Assembly (NCBI RefSeq): GCF_002272075.1
Contig: NZ_NPBJ01000015.1
Span: forward strand, 1-59,519
Source of the DNA: Terribacillus saccharophilus
GTDB lineage: Bacteria; Bacillota; Bacilli; Bacillales; Amphibacillaceae
Length of the DNA: 59,519 nt
Direction of reading: 5' to 3'
The translations under genes were made by a program, and so were the position numbers. A model generated the notes under the pieces. It saw only the letters and a list, made by a program, of their open reading frames with translations, was not told the DNA's origin and searched no databases. Of this stretch, positions 24,622 through 33,226 are shown in pieces (the first letter of the stretch is position 1; every line of letters begins with the position of its first letter).

Positions 24622-24954
24622 TTAGCTCTTCAGCTCTTGGAAAATTGGTATCATTTCTTTGACCATTTCCTTCATCGTCAATGTAGACATAAAATGGTCC
24701 TCTGCATGAAGGAACAAAAGAGAAAGTTCCTGCTGCTGGCCTGCTGCTTCCTGCTGTACCAGCTGGAAATGGACCTTGTGCACAAGTGACAGATCCTCCT
24801 CAGCGTCTGTCAGCATTTCATTGACTTTCTCTATGTCACCCTCACGATAAAGCCGAAGCGCTTGCAGAACTTTACTTCTGGCATTACCGCTATGCAGGAT
24901 CATCTGAAAACAAACCTGCTCCTCAGTCAGCTCTTCCAATTTCAGCTCGCTCAT
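24622..24954 (-). CDS. PTS lactose/cellobiose-type IIA protein
   Basis: A 110-residue IIA component, a soluble three-helix protein that receives the phosphate from HPr. The active-site His is in LLFLHAEDHFMSTLTMKEM. The N-terminus EEQVCFQMILHSGNARSKVL is typical of the family. Its start overlaps the IIB stop as ATGA, indicating coupled translation. The length matches the family. Confidence 0.92.
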   Translation of the reverse strand: MSELKLEELTEEQVCFQMILHSGNARSKVLQALRLYREGDIEKVNEMLTDAEEDLSLVHKVHFQLVQQEAAGQQQELSLLFLHAEDHFMSTLTMKEMVKEMIPIFQELKS

Positions 24955-25265
24955 GATGTAGCTCCAATCAGTCCAAGCGCCTGTTTATACGCTTTCTCTC
25001 CGTCAGCCATACCATATGCCATCATGTCGATTACTTCGACCTTGATACCATATTTCTCCGCTTCAGCCGCAAGTTCTCCTTTGAGAAAGCTCATTTGCGG
25101 CCCGATTAATACAACATCAGCATCAGCCATATCTTTTTTTGCCTGATCCTGACCGACTGCCCAAATCTTTGCTTCTTCTCCAATCGAATCTGCAAACGCT
25201 TGCATTTTTGTGACTAAAAGACTCGTACTCATACCGGAACTGCATGCTAAAAGGATTCTGTTCAT
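24951..25265 (-). CDS. PTS lactose/cellobiose-type IIB protein
   Basis: A 104-residue IIB component with the phosphocysteine loop ILLACSSGMSTSLLVTKMQ at the N-terminus. The start at 25265 is chosen because AAGGAGTGTTATCC stands before it; the open frame continues 25 codons upstream through the cre box and promoter and is not coding there. It is the first gene of the operon IIB-IIA-IIC-glucosidase-regulator. Confidence 0.93.
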   Translation of the reverse strand: MNRILLACSSGMSTSLLVTKMQAFADSIGEEAKIWAVGQDQAKKDMADADVVLIGPQMSFLKGELAAEAEKYGIKVEVIDMMAYGMADGEKAYKQALGLIGATS

Positions 25266-25288
25266 TGGATAACACTCCTTGATTTTAT

Positions 25289-25335
25289 TAAAAGCGCTTT
25301 CATTTGTATTATATAACTTATTTTCCATTTGTCTA
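25289..25335 (-). promoter_or_regulatory. PTS operon promoter with cre box
   Basis: On the minus strand TAGACA (25330-25335), a 16-base spacer and TATAAT (25308-25313) form a strong SigA promoter. TGAAAGCGCTTTTA (25289-25302) matches the cre consensus at 13 of 14 positions and sits over the expected start site, so CcpA repression is likely. Confidence 0.75.
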
Positions 25336-25446
25336 GACATTTAATTATAAATGTTTATACTTTTATCGAAATTAATCATCTATTTGTTTGGCAATAGGAA
25401 TAGGCTTCTAATGCCTAAATATGTTAAACTAGCTTTATCTTTTTAG

Positions 25447-25527
25447 GGACGGTATAGCTGCTTTTGAATCAGATGAAAGTAGTTTTCTTATAATCGCAGT
25501 CTATTAACACCACCCCCTTAACCGTCC
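25447..25527 (+). promoter_or_regulatory. Leader region of the Rap gene
   Basis: TTGAAT (25464-25469), a 19-base spacer and TATAAT (25489-25494) are a possible promoter. It is enclosed by the inverted 7-mers GGACGGT (25447-25453) and ACCGTCC (25521-25527). The wide spacer makes the promoter uncertain, and the inverted pair could be operator half-sites. Confidence 0.35.
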
Positions 25528-25558
25528 AGCATATTATGACTAATAGGAGTATTGGTAT

Positions 25559-26620
25559 ATGGCTGTTATTGAAAGCGCGGAACAATTTGTTACACATTTA
25601 CACACATGGCATAAAACAATAAAAACACGCGACCGAGCTCAATCAGCTAAGCTGCGCGAGGAAGCATATGCCGCTTTGCATGCAGGTGAATTTATAGACG
25701 AGCTATGGGATCGTTTTTTGCTGCTAGATGCGCGGTTTGATTTTCTAAAGGGAGATATTGATCTTTGCGAGGAAAAGCTGCAAAGATTGAATCCGGATGA
25801 GCTGAATGATTACCAGTCTTTTTTCTATTACAGTTTTCTGGCAATCGTGAAGTACAGCAGAAAAGAATACTTTACGGCTATCAATCTATTGGAAAAAGCA
25901 GAATTACATATGCATGCAATTGAGGATGAAGAAGAGCATGCCGGCTTGCATTATAATAAAGCGATGCAATTCTATTATTTGGACATCAATGCCTTGTCCA
26001 GTTTTCATTTGGAACAGGCTATATCCATCTACGCGAAAAATCCACAATACGAATTAAAGGTAGCCAATTGCAAATCCCTCCAAGGATTAAACCAAATCGA
26101 TCTGCGGGAATTCGATAAGGCAGAGAACAATCTCCTCGAAGCCCTCTCCATTGCTGAAAAACTCGGACAGGAAGATATGGTTGTTGCTTGCGGATTCAAT
26201 ATCGGTCTCATGTACCACAAACAGCAGGCCGATGAGAAAGGTATCCCATACCTGATGAAGACCGTTACCTATTCGGAACATCCCTTGTATGTACAAGCAC
26301 TGTTCACGCTGACTCGTTCCCTCTATATCCTTGGAAAATCTGAACAAGCGCAAGCCTATTACAAAACTGGCATGCGTGTATGTGAAGAAAAGGGCAATCT
26401 AGAGTATCGCTGGCAGTTCGCCATTCTTTGGGCGAAATATGTCGATCGTGACACAATGGATTATGTATACGATTCAGCTATCACTTATTTCAAAGAGAAC
26501 GGACTGTTCTACCTGATGCGCCGATATGCCCGCGATTATTCTCAATTCTTGTGGGAAGCCCAGCAAATCGAGAAATTCCATTACTATCATAAGTTGGCAT
26601 TGTCGAATGACTTTCAATAG
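25559..26620 (+). CDS. Rap-family tetratricopeptide regulator (orphan)
   Basis: A 353-residue protein built like the Rap family of B. subtilis. The N-terminal 90 residues form the short helical bundle (HTWHKTIKTRDRAQSAKLRE) and the remainder consists of TPR units (for example FDKAENNLLEALSIAEKLGQ and SEQAQAYYKTGMRVCEEKGN). Rap proteins dephosphorylate Spo0F or bind ComA and DegU, and are inhibited by secreted Phr peptides. No phr gene follows; a terminator starts 15 bases after the stop. So this is an orphan Rap, or its peptide is encoded elsewhere. The ATG follows AGGAGTATTGGTAT. Confidence 0.8.
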   Translation: MAVIESAEQFVTHLHTWHKTIKTRDRAQSAKLREEAYAALHAGEFIDELWDRFLLLDARFDFLKGDIDLCEEKLQRLNPDELNDYQSFFYYSFLAIVKYSRKEYFTAINLLEKAELHMHAIEDEEEHAGLHYNKAMQFYYLDINALSSFHLEQAISIYAKNPQYELKVANCKSLQGLNQIDLREFDKAENNLLEALSIAEKLGQEDMVVACGFNIGLMYHKQQADEKGIPYLMKTVTYSEHPLYVQALFTLTRSLYILGKSEQAQAYYKTGMRVCEEKGNLEYRWQFAILWAKYVDRDTMDYVYDSAITYFKENGLFYLMRRYARDYSQFLWEAQQIEKFHYYHKLALSNDFQ

Positions 26621-26635
26621 AAAAACAGCCCAAAT

Positions 26636-26689
26636 AAAAATCCGAACGATGCAAAATCAAATGAGAAATTTGCATCGTTCGGATTTTTT
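26636..26689. terminator. Terminator of the Rap gene, AAAAATCCGAAC family (copy 3)
   Basis: Arms AAAAATCCGAACGATGCAAA and TTTGCATCGTTCGGATTTTT pair almost without mismatch around a short loop. It is the third member of the shared-stem terminator set and directly precedes the intact GCTCCGGCAGAATAC repeat. Confidence 0.9.
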
Positions 26690-26711
26690 ATTCGAATTAC
26701 GCGTAAGGATC

Positions 26712-26832
26712 CCGCTCCGGCAGAATACTTCGCTTTCCGCGGGCACAGCCTCAGCCTCCTCGCGGAAAACCACCGCTGTGGGGTCTTCGACTTGTGCTTT
26801 TCCCGCAGGAGTCTTCGCATTCTGCCTGCGCT
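26712..26832. repeat. GCTCCGGCAGAATAC intergenic repeat, intact copy
   Basis: About 121 bases with internal pairing: TTTCCGCG pairs with CGCGGAAA, and the ends CGGCAGAATAC and GCATTCTGCCTG are imperfectly complementary. The same sequence, interrupted by another element, is at 15805-16047. It contains no convincing reading frame. The remaining bases up to 27011 show nothing recognisable. Confidence 0.75.
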
Positions 26833-27011
26833 GTTTAAGTCTCCCATATGAAAGAGATATTAGTAACTACTAAATAGCGATGGAAATACACGGAGACTCC
26901 TTAACATGCGATACGTAAAAAGTAGCACACATCAAAACCAGCAAAAAAATTATTTATCTTTAATCGCGAACTAGCTGATTATAACCAAGCCCCGCTTCTT
27001 TATTATTTCTA

Positions 27012-27389
27012 TCAACCTTCCGCCAAAACAGCGTATCTAATCAATTCGCCATCCACTTCTGCCAGCAAGATAGATCCGTTCTCGTTTATAGAATAAATGG
27101 ATGTCCCAACAGGTAAATGAGTGGCAGTTCCATCTTCAAAAGATATGCCATCAGTGGAAGACTTTTTGATCTGACCAACCTTTTCCTTCTTGGTGACGTC
27201 TTCCTCATCCAGCCAATCCATACCTGTTTGATAGACAGTTCCATTATGCTGAAGTATATCTGCATCCTCTTCCATTAAGAGAATTTCCTCAGCAGTTGGA
27301 TTACCGATAGTAACAACTTCTTCTTCACTGCAAGCAAATAAGAATACCAGACAAAATAGCAATATCGTATAATGCATGATCTTCATCAC
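27012..27389 (-). CDS. Small lipoprotein of unknown function
   Basis: A 125-residue predicted lipoprotein. Residues 1-20 are a signal peptide ending in the lipobox FLFAC, so the mature chain starts at Cys20 and is anchored outside the membrane. The remainder is acidic and soluble, with no family recognised. It is the last gene in a run with the pentapeptide-repeat protein (15-base gap) and the PucR-type regulator. No terminator was found after it. Confidence 0.7.
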   Translation of the reverse strand: MMKIMHYTILLFCLVFLFACSEEEVVTIGNPTAEEILLMEEDADILQHNGTVYQTGMDWLDEEDVTKKEKVGQIKKSSTDGISFEDGTATHLPVGTSIYSINENGSILLAEVDGELIRYAVLAEG

Positions 27390-27404
27390 TACATACTCCT
27401 CTGC

Positions 27405-28259
27405 TTAAGATGCCCAATGATATGGCTGTACCAGGTAGGAAGGCAACTTTGTTTGTTTATTTCCTTTTGCCGAATTAATCTGCATCTGCGTCAAGAACAT
27501 ACTAGTAGACAGATTTGCTCCTTCCAGATTCGCATCACGCAAATCTGCGCCGATAAAGTCGACAGCCCGTAAATCGGTATCTTTCAGGTCAGCTGCAATC
27601 AGATAGGCTCCTCTAAAATCTGCTGCCCTGAGGTCTTTCCCTTTTGCATTTTTTCCTATCCAATCTGCACCTCTATAGTCCAATACTCGGTTGCCAGGTA
27701 TGGAGTTTGTTATAGAACTTCGGATGTGACTGCTCGTCTTGGAGAGCAGCTCATTCACAGGCATTCGGAGCTCCATTATATCCAAATCTAACAAGCTGCC
27801 AGCATCGAGATTTGTTAAACTTTCCAATTCCTTTAGCTGAAGTGTGAGTTCTTTATGCAGATCCTGCGGCACTTGGTAAGACAACGCCTCTGTAACATAG
27901 GCTAGCATCTCATACAGCTGGACCATCACTGGGAAGACAGAGAACATTTTTTCGGCGACTTGCTTGCTTTCTCTCCAATCCTGTCCATTGAACGTGGTTT
28001 GAGAGACTTGTTGACCGGCACCAAAGCAATCAAAAACAGTACATCCCTTATAGCCCTTCCCTCTCAGCTCACTATGGATCTGACAACGAAAATCAGACTC
28101 CAGGTTAGGACATGGAACACCTGCGGGTTTGTCTATAGCAAAGTCGCTGGATGCCACAATATGAAGTGCTGTACAGCATAAGCCAAAGCAGTTTGCACAA
28201 TCTGCTTGCAAACCCTTTCTATACTCCCTGGCAGTAAGGATATCGATTTGAAAAGACAT
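27405..28259 (-). CDS. Pentapeptide-repeat protein with N-terminal Cys cluster
   Basis: A 284-residue cytoplasmic protein in two parts. The N-terminal 90 residues carry a Cys cluster (CANCFGLCC, then VPCPNLESDFRCQIH and YKGCTVFDCFG) resembling metal-binding YkgJ-like domains. The last 80 residues contain pentapeptide repeats of the A(D/N)Lxx type (ADFRGAYLIAADLKDTDLRA and ADLRDANLEGANLSTSMF), which build a right-handed beta-helix. The function is not known. The chosen ATG at 28259 follows AAGGAAGAGTGCTA; a GTG two codons upstream is possible. Confidence 0.78.
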   Translation of the reverse strand: MSFQIDILTAREYRKGLQADCANCFGLCCTALHIVASSDFAIDKPAGVPCPNLESDFRCQIHSELRGKGYKGCTVFDCFGAGQQVSQTTFNGQDWRESKQVAEKMFSVFPVMVQLYEMLAYVTEALSYQVPQDLHKELTLQLKELESLTNLDAGSLLDLDIMELRMPVNELLSKTSSHIRSSITNSIPGNRVLDYRGADWIGKNAKGKDLRAADFRGAYLIAADLKDTDLRAVDFIGADLRDANLEGANLSTSMFLTQMQINSAKGNKQTKLPSYLVQPYHWAS

Positions 28260-28281
28260 TAGCACTCTTCCTTTTCGTAAA

Positions 28282-29508
28282 TTACTTTTCTTCTCTTCCC
28301 CTCGTCATCAAATCCAGCAGCAGCTGAAACCTCTGCAGCATATCCGTCAAATCAAGCTGCAATGCCTCATTGATCTGATTAATCCGATAATTTACCGTAT
28401 TCGGATGAACAAAGAGTGCTGCTGCAGTAGGTTTGATCTTACAGTTATGAAGCAGATATATTTCAAGGGTTTTCAAGAGTTCCTTCTTATCGTTCGGATC
28501 AAGCTTTCGAATCTTTTTCAAATGTTCACTTTCATAGCCTAGCTCGTCATTTTTGTCAGCTATGGCCTGCAGATACCGGTATACATGCAATTCTTTGTAA
28601 TAAAGAGAGACTGGACGATGGGTCAGCCTGCTGGCATGAATCACCTCTTTTGCTTGATTTGCGCTTTTCAGCAAGTCGAGAGGATTTTGATAGATACCGC
28701 CGACGCCGCACAGGACAGTTGTATCTCTATCCTTCACATAATCACGGATACGCTGGATGACTTCCCTAGCTAATGCTTCGATTGGTGCATCAGCTCGCTT
28801 TCCGCCGAGTACAATGAGCAGTATGTCGTCCTGTGTGAGCACATGGTGCAGTTTATCCTCAAGCTGTAAGGATGTCTGGGCAACCTGCTGGAGATCGTAA
28901 AGGAGCTTATCGTCCTTAGTTATCAGTTCAACAGCCGCAACAGCAAAATGTTCGGGTAGCTTCACGCAGAATTCCTTTGCTCCCCACTCCAAATCAGTAG
29001 CGGATTTATATAATTTATTAAAAATATTCTGATAAAGTTGATCCTCTTTTTCCTCTTGCTTCAGCTTCGACTTCTGAATGTCATAAATAAGTCTGCCAAT
29101 GTGAAAGGAAATATCATATAGAAAACTAAATCCTTCAACAGGCAAAGGTTCCTCCATCTGCTGAATCCAAATGTAGCCCATGATGCGGCCCTCATGCTTT
29201 GCACTTACTACAATCCTTGTATTCAAGCCTATATCCGGCATTGCTTCTACTACAAAAGGACGCTCATATGTTTTCAGCTTGTTAACGACGCCTGCATCTA
29301 TGAAAGTTTCATAAATCGGCAACGTCCACTTCTTCGTGAAAATCGTCTGCTGGTTCGCTTCATCAAAATGTTGGATGTAATGCGAATTATACGCAAGCAA
29401 CGTATAGTCGGCACTCTCAACAATCACTGGCCGCTCCAGCTCGAAGCTAAGCAAATCGATAACAGCATCCAAGTCATTTATGGATAATACCCGATCGAAT
29501 AACTCCAT
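28282..29508 (-). CDS. PucR/CdaR-family transcriptional regulator
   Basis: A 408-residue regulator. The N-terminal 150 residues look like a GAF/PAS-type sensor, the middle is a degenerate GGDEF-like segment, and the C-terminus carries the PucR-type helix-turn-helix (KPTAAALFVHPNTVNYRINQ). B. subtilis PutR, the activator of proline degradation genes, belongs to this family. Proline genes lie 7 kb away with a strong palindrome in their promoter, but a link is only a guess. It is divergent from the chemoreceptor gene and heads the three-gene run ending with the lipoprotein. Confidence 0.82.
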   Translation of the reverse strand: MELFDRVLSINDLDAVIDLLSFELERPVIVESADYTLLAYNSHYIQHFDEANQQTIFTKKWTLPIYETFIDAGVVNKLKTYERPFVVEAMPDIGLNTRIVVSAKHEGRIMGYIWIQQMEEPLPVEGFSFLYDISFHIGRLIYDIQKSKLKQEEKEDQLYQNIFNKLYKSATDLEWGAKEFCVKLPEHFAVAAVELITKDDKLLYDLQQVAQTSLQLEDKLHHVLTQDDILLIVLGGKRADAPIEALAREVIQRIRDYVKDRDTTVLCGVGGIYQNPLDLLKSANQAKEVIHASRLTHRPVSLYYKELHVYRYLQAIADKNDELGYESEHLKKIRKLDPNDKKELLKTLEIYLLHNCKIKPTAAALFVHPNTVNYRINQINEALQLDLTDMLQRFQLLLDLMTRGREEK

Positions 29509-29630
29509 AGCTCATACCCCTAAGCATTTTCTTTTATCATAACCGAGTCAGAATAGATTGCCTAGTCGTGAATATGCATCCTTTCTCCCGTTTATTTAAG
29601 AGAGAAAGCGTTATCTTCCTACCTATCGGA

Positions 29631-29676
29631 AAATACCTACACAAATACCTACATAATTCTTTTTTCCTACCGATAA
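29631..29676 (+). promoter_or_regulatory. SigD-type promoter of the chemoreceptor with tandem 12-mers
   Basis: TACA (29650-29653), a 15-base spacer and ACCGATAA (29669-29676) fit the motility sigma factor consensus TAAA-N15-GCCGATAT. Two direct repeats AAATACCTACAC and AAATACCTACAT (29631-29654) cover the -35, and could bind a regulator. Confidence 0.55.
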
Positions 29677-29718
29677 AAGACAAGAAAACAGAACTAGAAT
29701 AGAGGGAATCAACTTTTT

Positions 29719-31725
29719 ATGGAAGAAACTAAAAGAAGAGGTAATTTCTTCACACGCAAAATACTTCGAAAAATTCTTTATCCAATTATCACGATGTTCA
29801 TACTTTCCGGTTTGATTACTGCCTACTTGAGCTATGAATTTAGTCGGGAGACAATGCTTGAGAGTCAGACAAATACAATGCGCGATCAGACCATACTACA
29901 GTTGGATAGTATCTATAACTTATTCCTAGATAACATTGAATCAACTGTAAATAGCGTTAGTGCAATGGATTCAATCAGAAACTATGATCCAGAGCGCCTT
30001 GAGCGTACATTAGAAAGTAGCACAAAACAAAATCCAAATGTAGAGAAGATTTTTTATCAGCCAATTAATGGAGACATGGTGCAATATCCGGATGCAGATT
30101 TAGGAAAGGATTTTGATCCTACTACACGCCTGTGGTACAAACTAGGTATGGAGCTGGAAGAAAACCCTGGATATACAGATCCGTATATCTCCAAAGGTTC
30201 CGGAGAACTTGTAGTCAACGCTGTAAAACCTGTTTTTGATACAGATAACCAACTAAAGGGTCTTGTCGTTGTTGAATTCAATCTCTCCAGACTTACTGAC
30301 TTAACTAAAGATGTAAAAGTTGGTAAGACAGGATATGCAGTTGTGTTTGATAAAAATGGTCAATTTTTATCACACCCGGATAAAGAGCATCTTGCAACAG
30401 ATGCTTCTAAAGAAGACTTCTGGAAAAAAATACAGAAGGCCGGCTCCTCAGGAATAGTAAATTATGAGTTCGAAAATGAAAATCGTGCTATGGCTTTTAC
30501 AACAAATGATCGCACCGGCTGGACAATCTCCGCAATTGTTCCAACACAGGAATTTAGTGATGATGCAAAAGGGATAATTCCACCTTTACTAATTACTGTC
30601 TTAATTGTTTTGGCAGTCGCACTGCTGGTCACTTTCTTTGTTGTAAACTCCGTTATTAAACCTATCAAGACGCTTCGAGATAAAATGAAACAAGTCGAAG
30701 ATGGCGATTTAACAGTTCAGATGAACAATAAATCCGCAGACGAGATGGGCGATCTATCAAGCAGCTTCAATAATATGATTGGTAACATTCATGGCATGAT
30801 GCAGCATAACACTGCTATCTCATCTAATGTTCAGTCCGCATCGCAGGCACTGGCGGCGAATGCAGAAGAAAATGCAGCCACTTCCGCAGAAGTAGCGGCG
30901 ACTATGGAAGAAATTTCTGCTGGTACGACGAGTCTGGCTGAAATCATGGAACGCAATACTGTTGCGACAGAAGCGTTATCTGAGAATATCAAACTTGTGA
31001 ATGCGCACAACCAGCAAGTATATGAAGAAGCGCTGGAAATGACGGAATCGGCTAAAGTCGGTGGTTCACAGATGCAGCAATTGATTGAGCAATCAAAAGA
31101 CGCCATCGAAGCAACGAGCAAGATAGAACAAGCTGTACAGAACCTGCAGCAAAAATCCGCTAATATCAGCGGTATCGTTAATACGATTACAGATATTGCC
31201 GGACAAACGAACCTGCTGGCTCTGAATGCTGCAATTGAAGCAGCACGTGCTGGGGAGAGCGGCAAAGGTTTTGCTGTTGTGGCAGATGAAGTTCGTAAGC
31301 TAGCAGAACAGACAGAACATGCACTTCGCGATATCGGTTCTATCGTACAGGAAATCCAATCTGAAACGGCTGAAACAGCGGCCTTCGCTACAAAGACTGG
31401 CGACGTTGTCCGCGGACAAGAAACAGCCGTAAATAATACAAAAGAAATCTTTATCCAAATCCAGCAGGCAATTGCATATAACATGGAATTGACTGCAAGG
31501 ACGAAGGAAGAAATGAAACTCATGATGGAAAGAGAAGCTACTCTAGCGACCAATACGGGCGAAATTGCCGCAATAAGCCAGCAGACAGCAGCCGGTACAG
31601 AAGAAATTACGGCATCTGTAGCAGACCAAACCCATAGCATGGATCAATTGAAAGAGTTAGCTGAAAAGCTTGAGCAGGATGCCAATACATTACAAGAGCA
31701 ACTGCAGCAATTTAAATTAGATTAA
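29719..31725 (+). CDS. Methyl-accepting chemotaxis protein with Cache domain
   Basis: A 668-residue chemoreceptor. Membrane segments lie near residues 18-40 and 290-312. Between them is an extracellular dCache-type ligand-binding domain ([40 protein letters not shown] and [20 protein letters not shown]). A HAMP domain follows, then the coiled signalling domain with the conserved tip [20 protein letters not shown]. It signals to CheA/CheW and is adapted by methylation. The Cache type often binds amino acids or small carboxylates. It has a SigD-like promoter. Confidence 0.93.
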   Translation: MEETKRRGNFFTRKILRKILYPIITMFILSGLITAYLSYEFSRETMLESQTNTMRDQTILQLDSIYNLFLDNIESTVNSVSAMDSIRNYDPERLERTLESSTKQNPNVEKIFYQPINGDMVQYPDADLGKDFDPTTRLWYKLGMELEENPGYTDPYISKGSGELVVNAVKPVFDTDNQLKGLVVVEFNLSRLTDLTKDVKVGKTGYAVVFDKNGQFLSHPDKEHLATDASKEDFWKKIQKAGSSGIVNYEFENENRAMAFTTNDRTGWTISAIVPTQEFSDDAKGIIPPLLITVLIVLAVALLVTFFVVNSVIKPIKTLRDKMKQVEDGDLTVQMNNKSADEMGDLSSSFNNMIGNIHGMMQHNTAISSNVQSASQALAANAEENAATSAEVAATMEEISAGTTSLAEIMERNTVATEALSENIKLVNAHNQQVYEEALEMTESAKVGGSQMQQLIEQSKDAIEATSKIEQAVQNLQQKSANISGIVNTITDIAGQTNLLALNAAIEAARAGESGKGFAVVADEVRKLAEQTEHALRDIGSIVQEIQSETAETAAFATKTGDVVRGQETAVNNTKEIFIQIQQAIAYNMELTARTKEEMKLMMEREATLATNTGEIAAISQQTAAGTEEITASVADQTHSMDQLKELAEKLEQDANTLQEQLQQFKLD

Positions 31726-31726
31726 C

Positions 31727-31760
31727 AAAAACCCGCTTTCCATTTGGAAAGCGGATTTTT
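31727..31760. terminator. Bidirectional terminator between chemoreceptor and CobW gene
   Basis: CCGCTTTCC and GGAAAGCGG pair around ATTT and are flanked by AAAAAC on the left and ATTTTTTC on the right, so it can serve both converging genes. Confidence 0.88.
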
Positions 31761-31761
31761 T

Positions 31762-32937
31762 CTATACAAAGGCTGGCAACGGATCAGAAAATATGGCACT
31801 ATCCTGCTTCATTTCCGCATCTGTTAGTAAGCACGCATCCAAACTCCTTGTTATTTCTTCTTTATCTAAACCAATACCAATAAAAACTAACTCCGTCATT
31901 CTATCTCCATACTCTGGGTGCCATCTAGCGGCTAGTTCCTCGTCCTCGGCTCGTATAGCTTCCTGTTCTTCCGGCGAATACGTGCTGATCCACGGTCCCG
32001 CAGCCTCGATTGCCAGCGATTGGCCAGCCTGCGATAATAAGCCGCTTGTATCCGGGCGAGATGCGAGCCAGAAAAAGCCTTTAGCCCGCACTACTTCACT
32101 TGGCCATTTCTCCAGCCACTTCATCCAACGCTCTGGATGGAACGGCCGTTGCCTTCGATAGGCAAAAGATGAAATTCCATACTCCTCAGTTTCCGGTATA
32201 TGCTCACTGTTCAGCTCTTTGATCCAGCCGGCAGATTGGCTGGCTTTTTCAAAGGAGAATTTCTTCGTATCCAAGATACAACCTGGATCTGCTTTCCCAT
32301 ACTCCGTTTGATGGATGTCCGCTTCTGGGTTCAGTGTATGCATCAAGCTGTACAACCGCTGCAGTTCTTCCTGATCCAGCTGATCTGCTTTATTAAGCAA
32401 AATTACATCTGCAAATTCGATTTGGTCGAGCAGTAGATCAGAAATTTCCCGTTCGTCTTCTTCAACGGCCTGCTGCTGTCGATCCAATAATGACTCTCCT
32501 GATTGATAATCATGCCAAAAGCTCCCCGCATCTACAACCGTAACCATCGTATCCAGCCGGCATTTGGCAGACAAGTCAATTCCGAGTACATCCTCTTGAT
32601 ACGTAAAGCTTTGTGCTACCGGAATCGGCTCAGAAATCCCAGTGGACTCCACGATGATATAGTCGATATCCAAATCTGCCAGCTTGTCGATTTCAATGAT
32701 TAAGTCTTCTCGGAGCGTACAGCAGATACACCCATTTTCTAGCTGGATTAGCTTCTCATCGGTGCGCTTCAACCCGTCCTGCTCGACCAAATCAGCATCT
32801 ATATTAATTTCACTCATATCATTCACGAGCACGCCTATTTTCAGGTGCCGCGTATTAGCAAGCAAATGATTGAGAAGAGTAGTCTTGCCTGCTCCAAGGT
32901 AACCGCTCAAGACGGTTACCGGTATTCTTTGATCCAC
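31762..32937 (-). CDS. CobW-family GTPase, YciC-like (copy 1)
   Basis: A 391-residue G3E-family GTPase of the CobW/YciC group, proposed zinc metallochaperones induced under zinc limitation. It has the Walker A motif [20 protein letters not shown], the metal-binding CxCC in [14 protein letters not shown], the guanine-specificity motif NKAD and a CobW C-terminal domain. It follows the S14 gene by three bases and starts at GTG without a strong binding site, suggesting coupled translation. It is similar throughout to the protein at 33227-34423, so the two probably arose by duplication. Confidence 0.88.
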   Translation of the reverse strand: MDQRIPVTVLSGYLGAGKTTLLNHLLANTRHLKIGVLVNDMSEINIDADLVEQDGLKRTDEKLIQLENGCICCTLREDLIIEIDKLADLDIDYIIVESTGISEPIPVAQSFTYQEDVLGIDLSAKCRLDTMVTVVDAGSFWHDYQSGESLLDRQQQAVEEDEREISDLLLDQIEFADVILLNKADQLDQEELQRLYSLMHTLNPEADIHQTEYGKADPGCILDTKKFSFEKASQSAGWIKELNSEHIPETEEYGISSFAYRRQRPFHPERWMKWLEKWPSEVVRAKGFFWLASRPDTSGLLSQAGQSLAIEAAGPWISTYSPEEQEAIRAEDEELAARWHPEYGDRMTELVFIGIGLDKEEITRSLDACLLTDAEMKQDSAIFSDPLPAFV

Positions 32938-32940
32938 CGC

Positions 32941-33210
32941 TTACCAGCTCGCTTTCCGCACACCAGGCACTTGCCCTTTATGAGCATACTCACGGAATTT
33001 AATCCGGCTCATGCCGAATTGCCGCATATAGCCGCGCGGACGTCCGGTAATTTCACAGCGGTTTTTCAATCGTGTCGGAGAAGAATCACGAGGTAATTTC
33101 TGTAATGCTTCGTAATCTCCTTTTTCTTTCAATTCCCTGCGCAGTTCTGCGTATTTCATCACCATTTCCTGTCTTTTCTTCTCTTTAGCGATTTTCGATT
33201 TCTTTGCCAT
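32941..33210 (-). CDS. rpsN: Zinc-independent 30S ribosomal protein S14 paralogue
   Basis: An 89-residue S14 of the long, zinc-free type. The C-terminal part reads [20 protein letters not shown] with a single Cys, so the CxxC pairs of the zinc-containing form are absent. In B. subtilis such a copy is repressed by Zur and replaces the zinc form when zinc is scarce, releasing zinc. Its position between two YciC-like genes behind a Zur-like box fits this role. AGGAGGAAAAAATA precedes the ATG. Confidence 0.95.
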   Translation of the reverse strand: MAKKSKIAKEKKRQEMVMKYAELRRELKEKGDYEALQKLPRDSSPTRLKNRCEITGRPRGYMRQFGMSRIKFREYAHKGQVPGVRKASW

Positions 33211-33226
33211 TATTTTTTCCTCCTAC

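Noticed and set aside
30831-31640. A 269-codon frame opposite the chemoreceptor gene
   Set aside because: It is antisense to the strongly supported signalling domain, is rich in Ser, Ala and Cys as expected for a shadow frame, and has no start signals.
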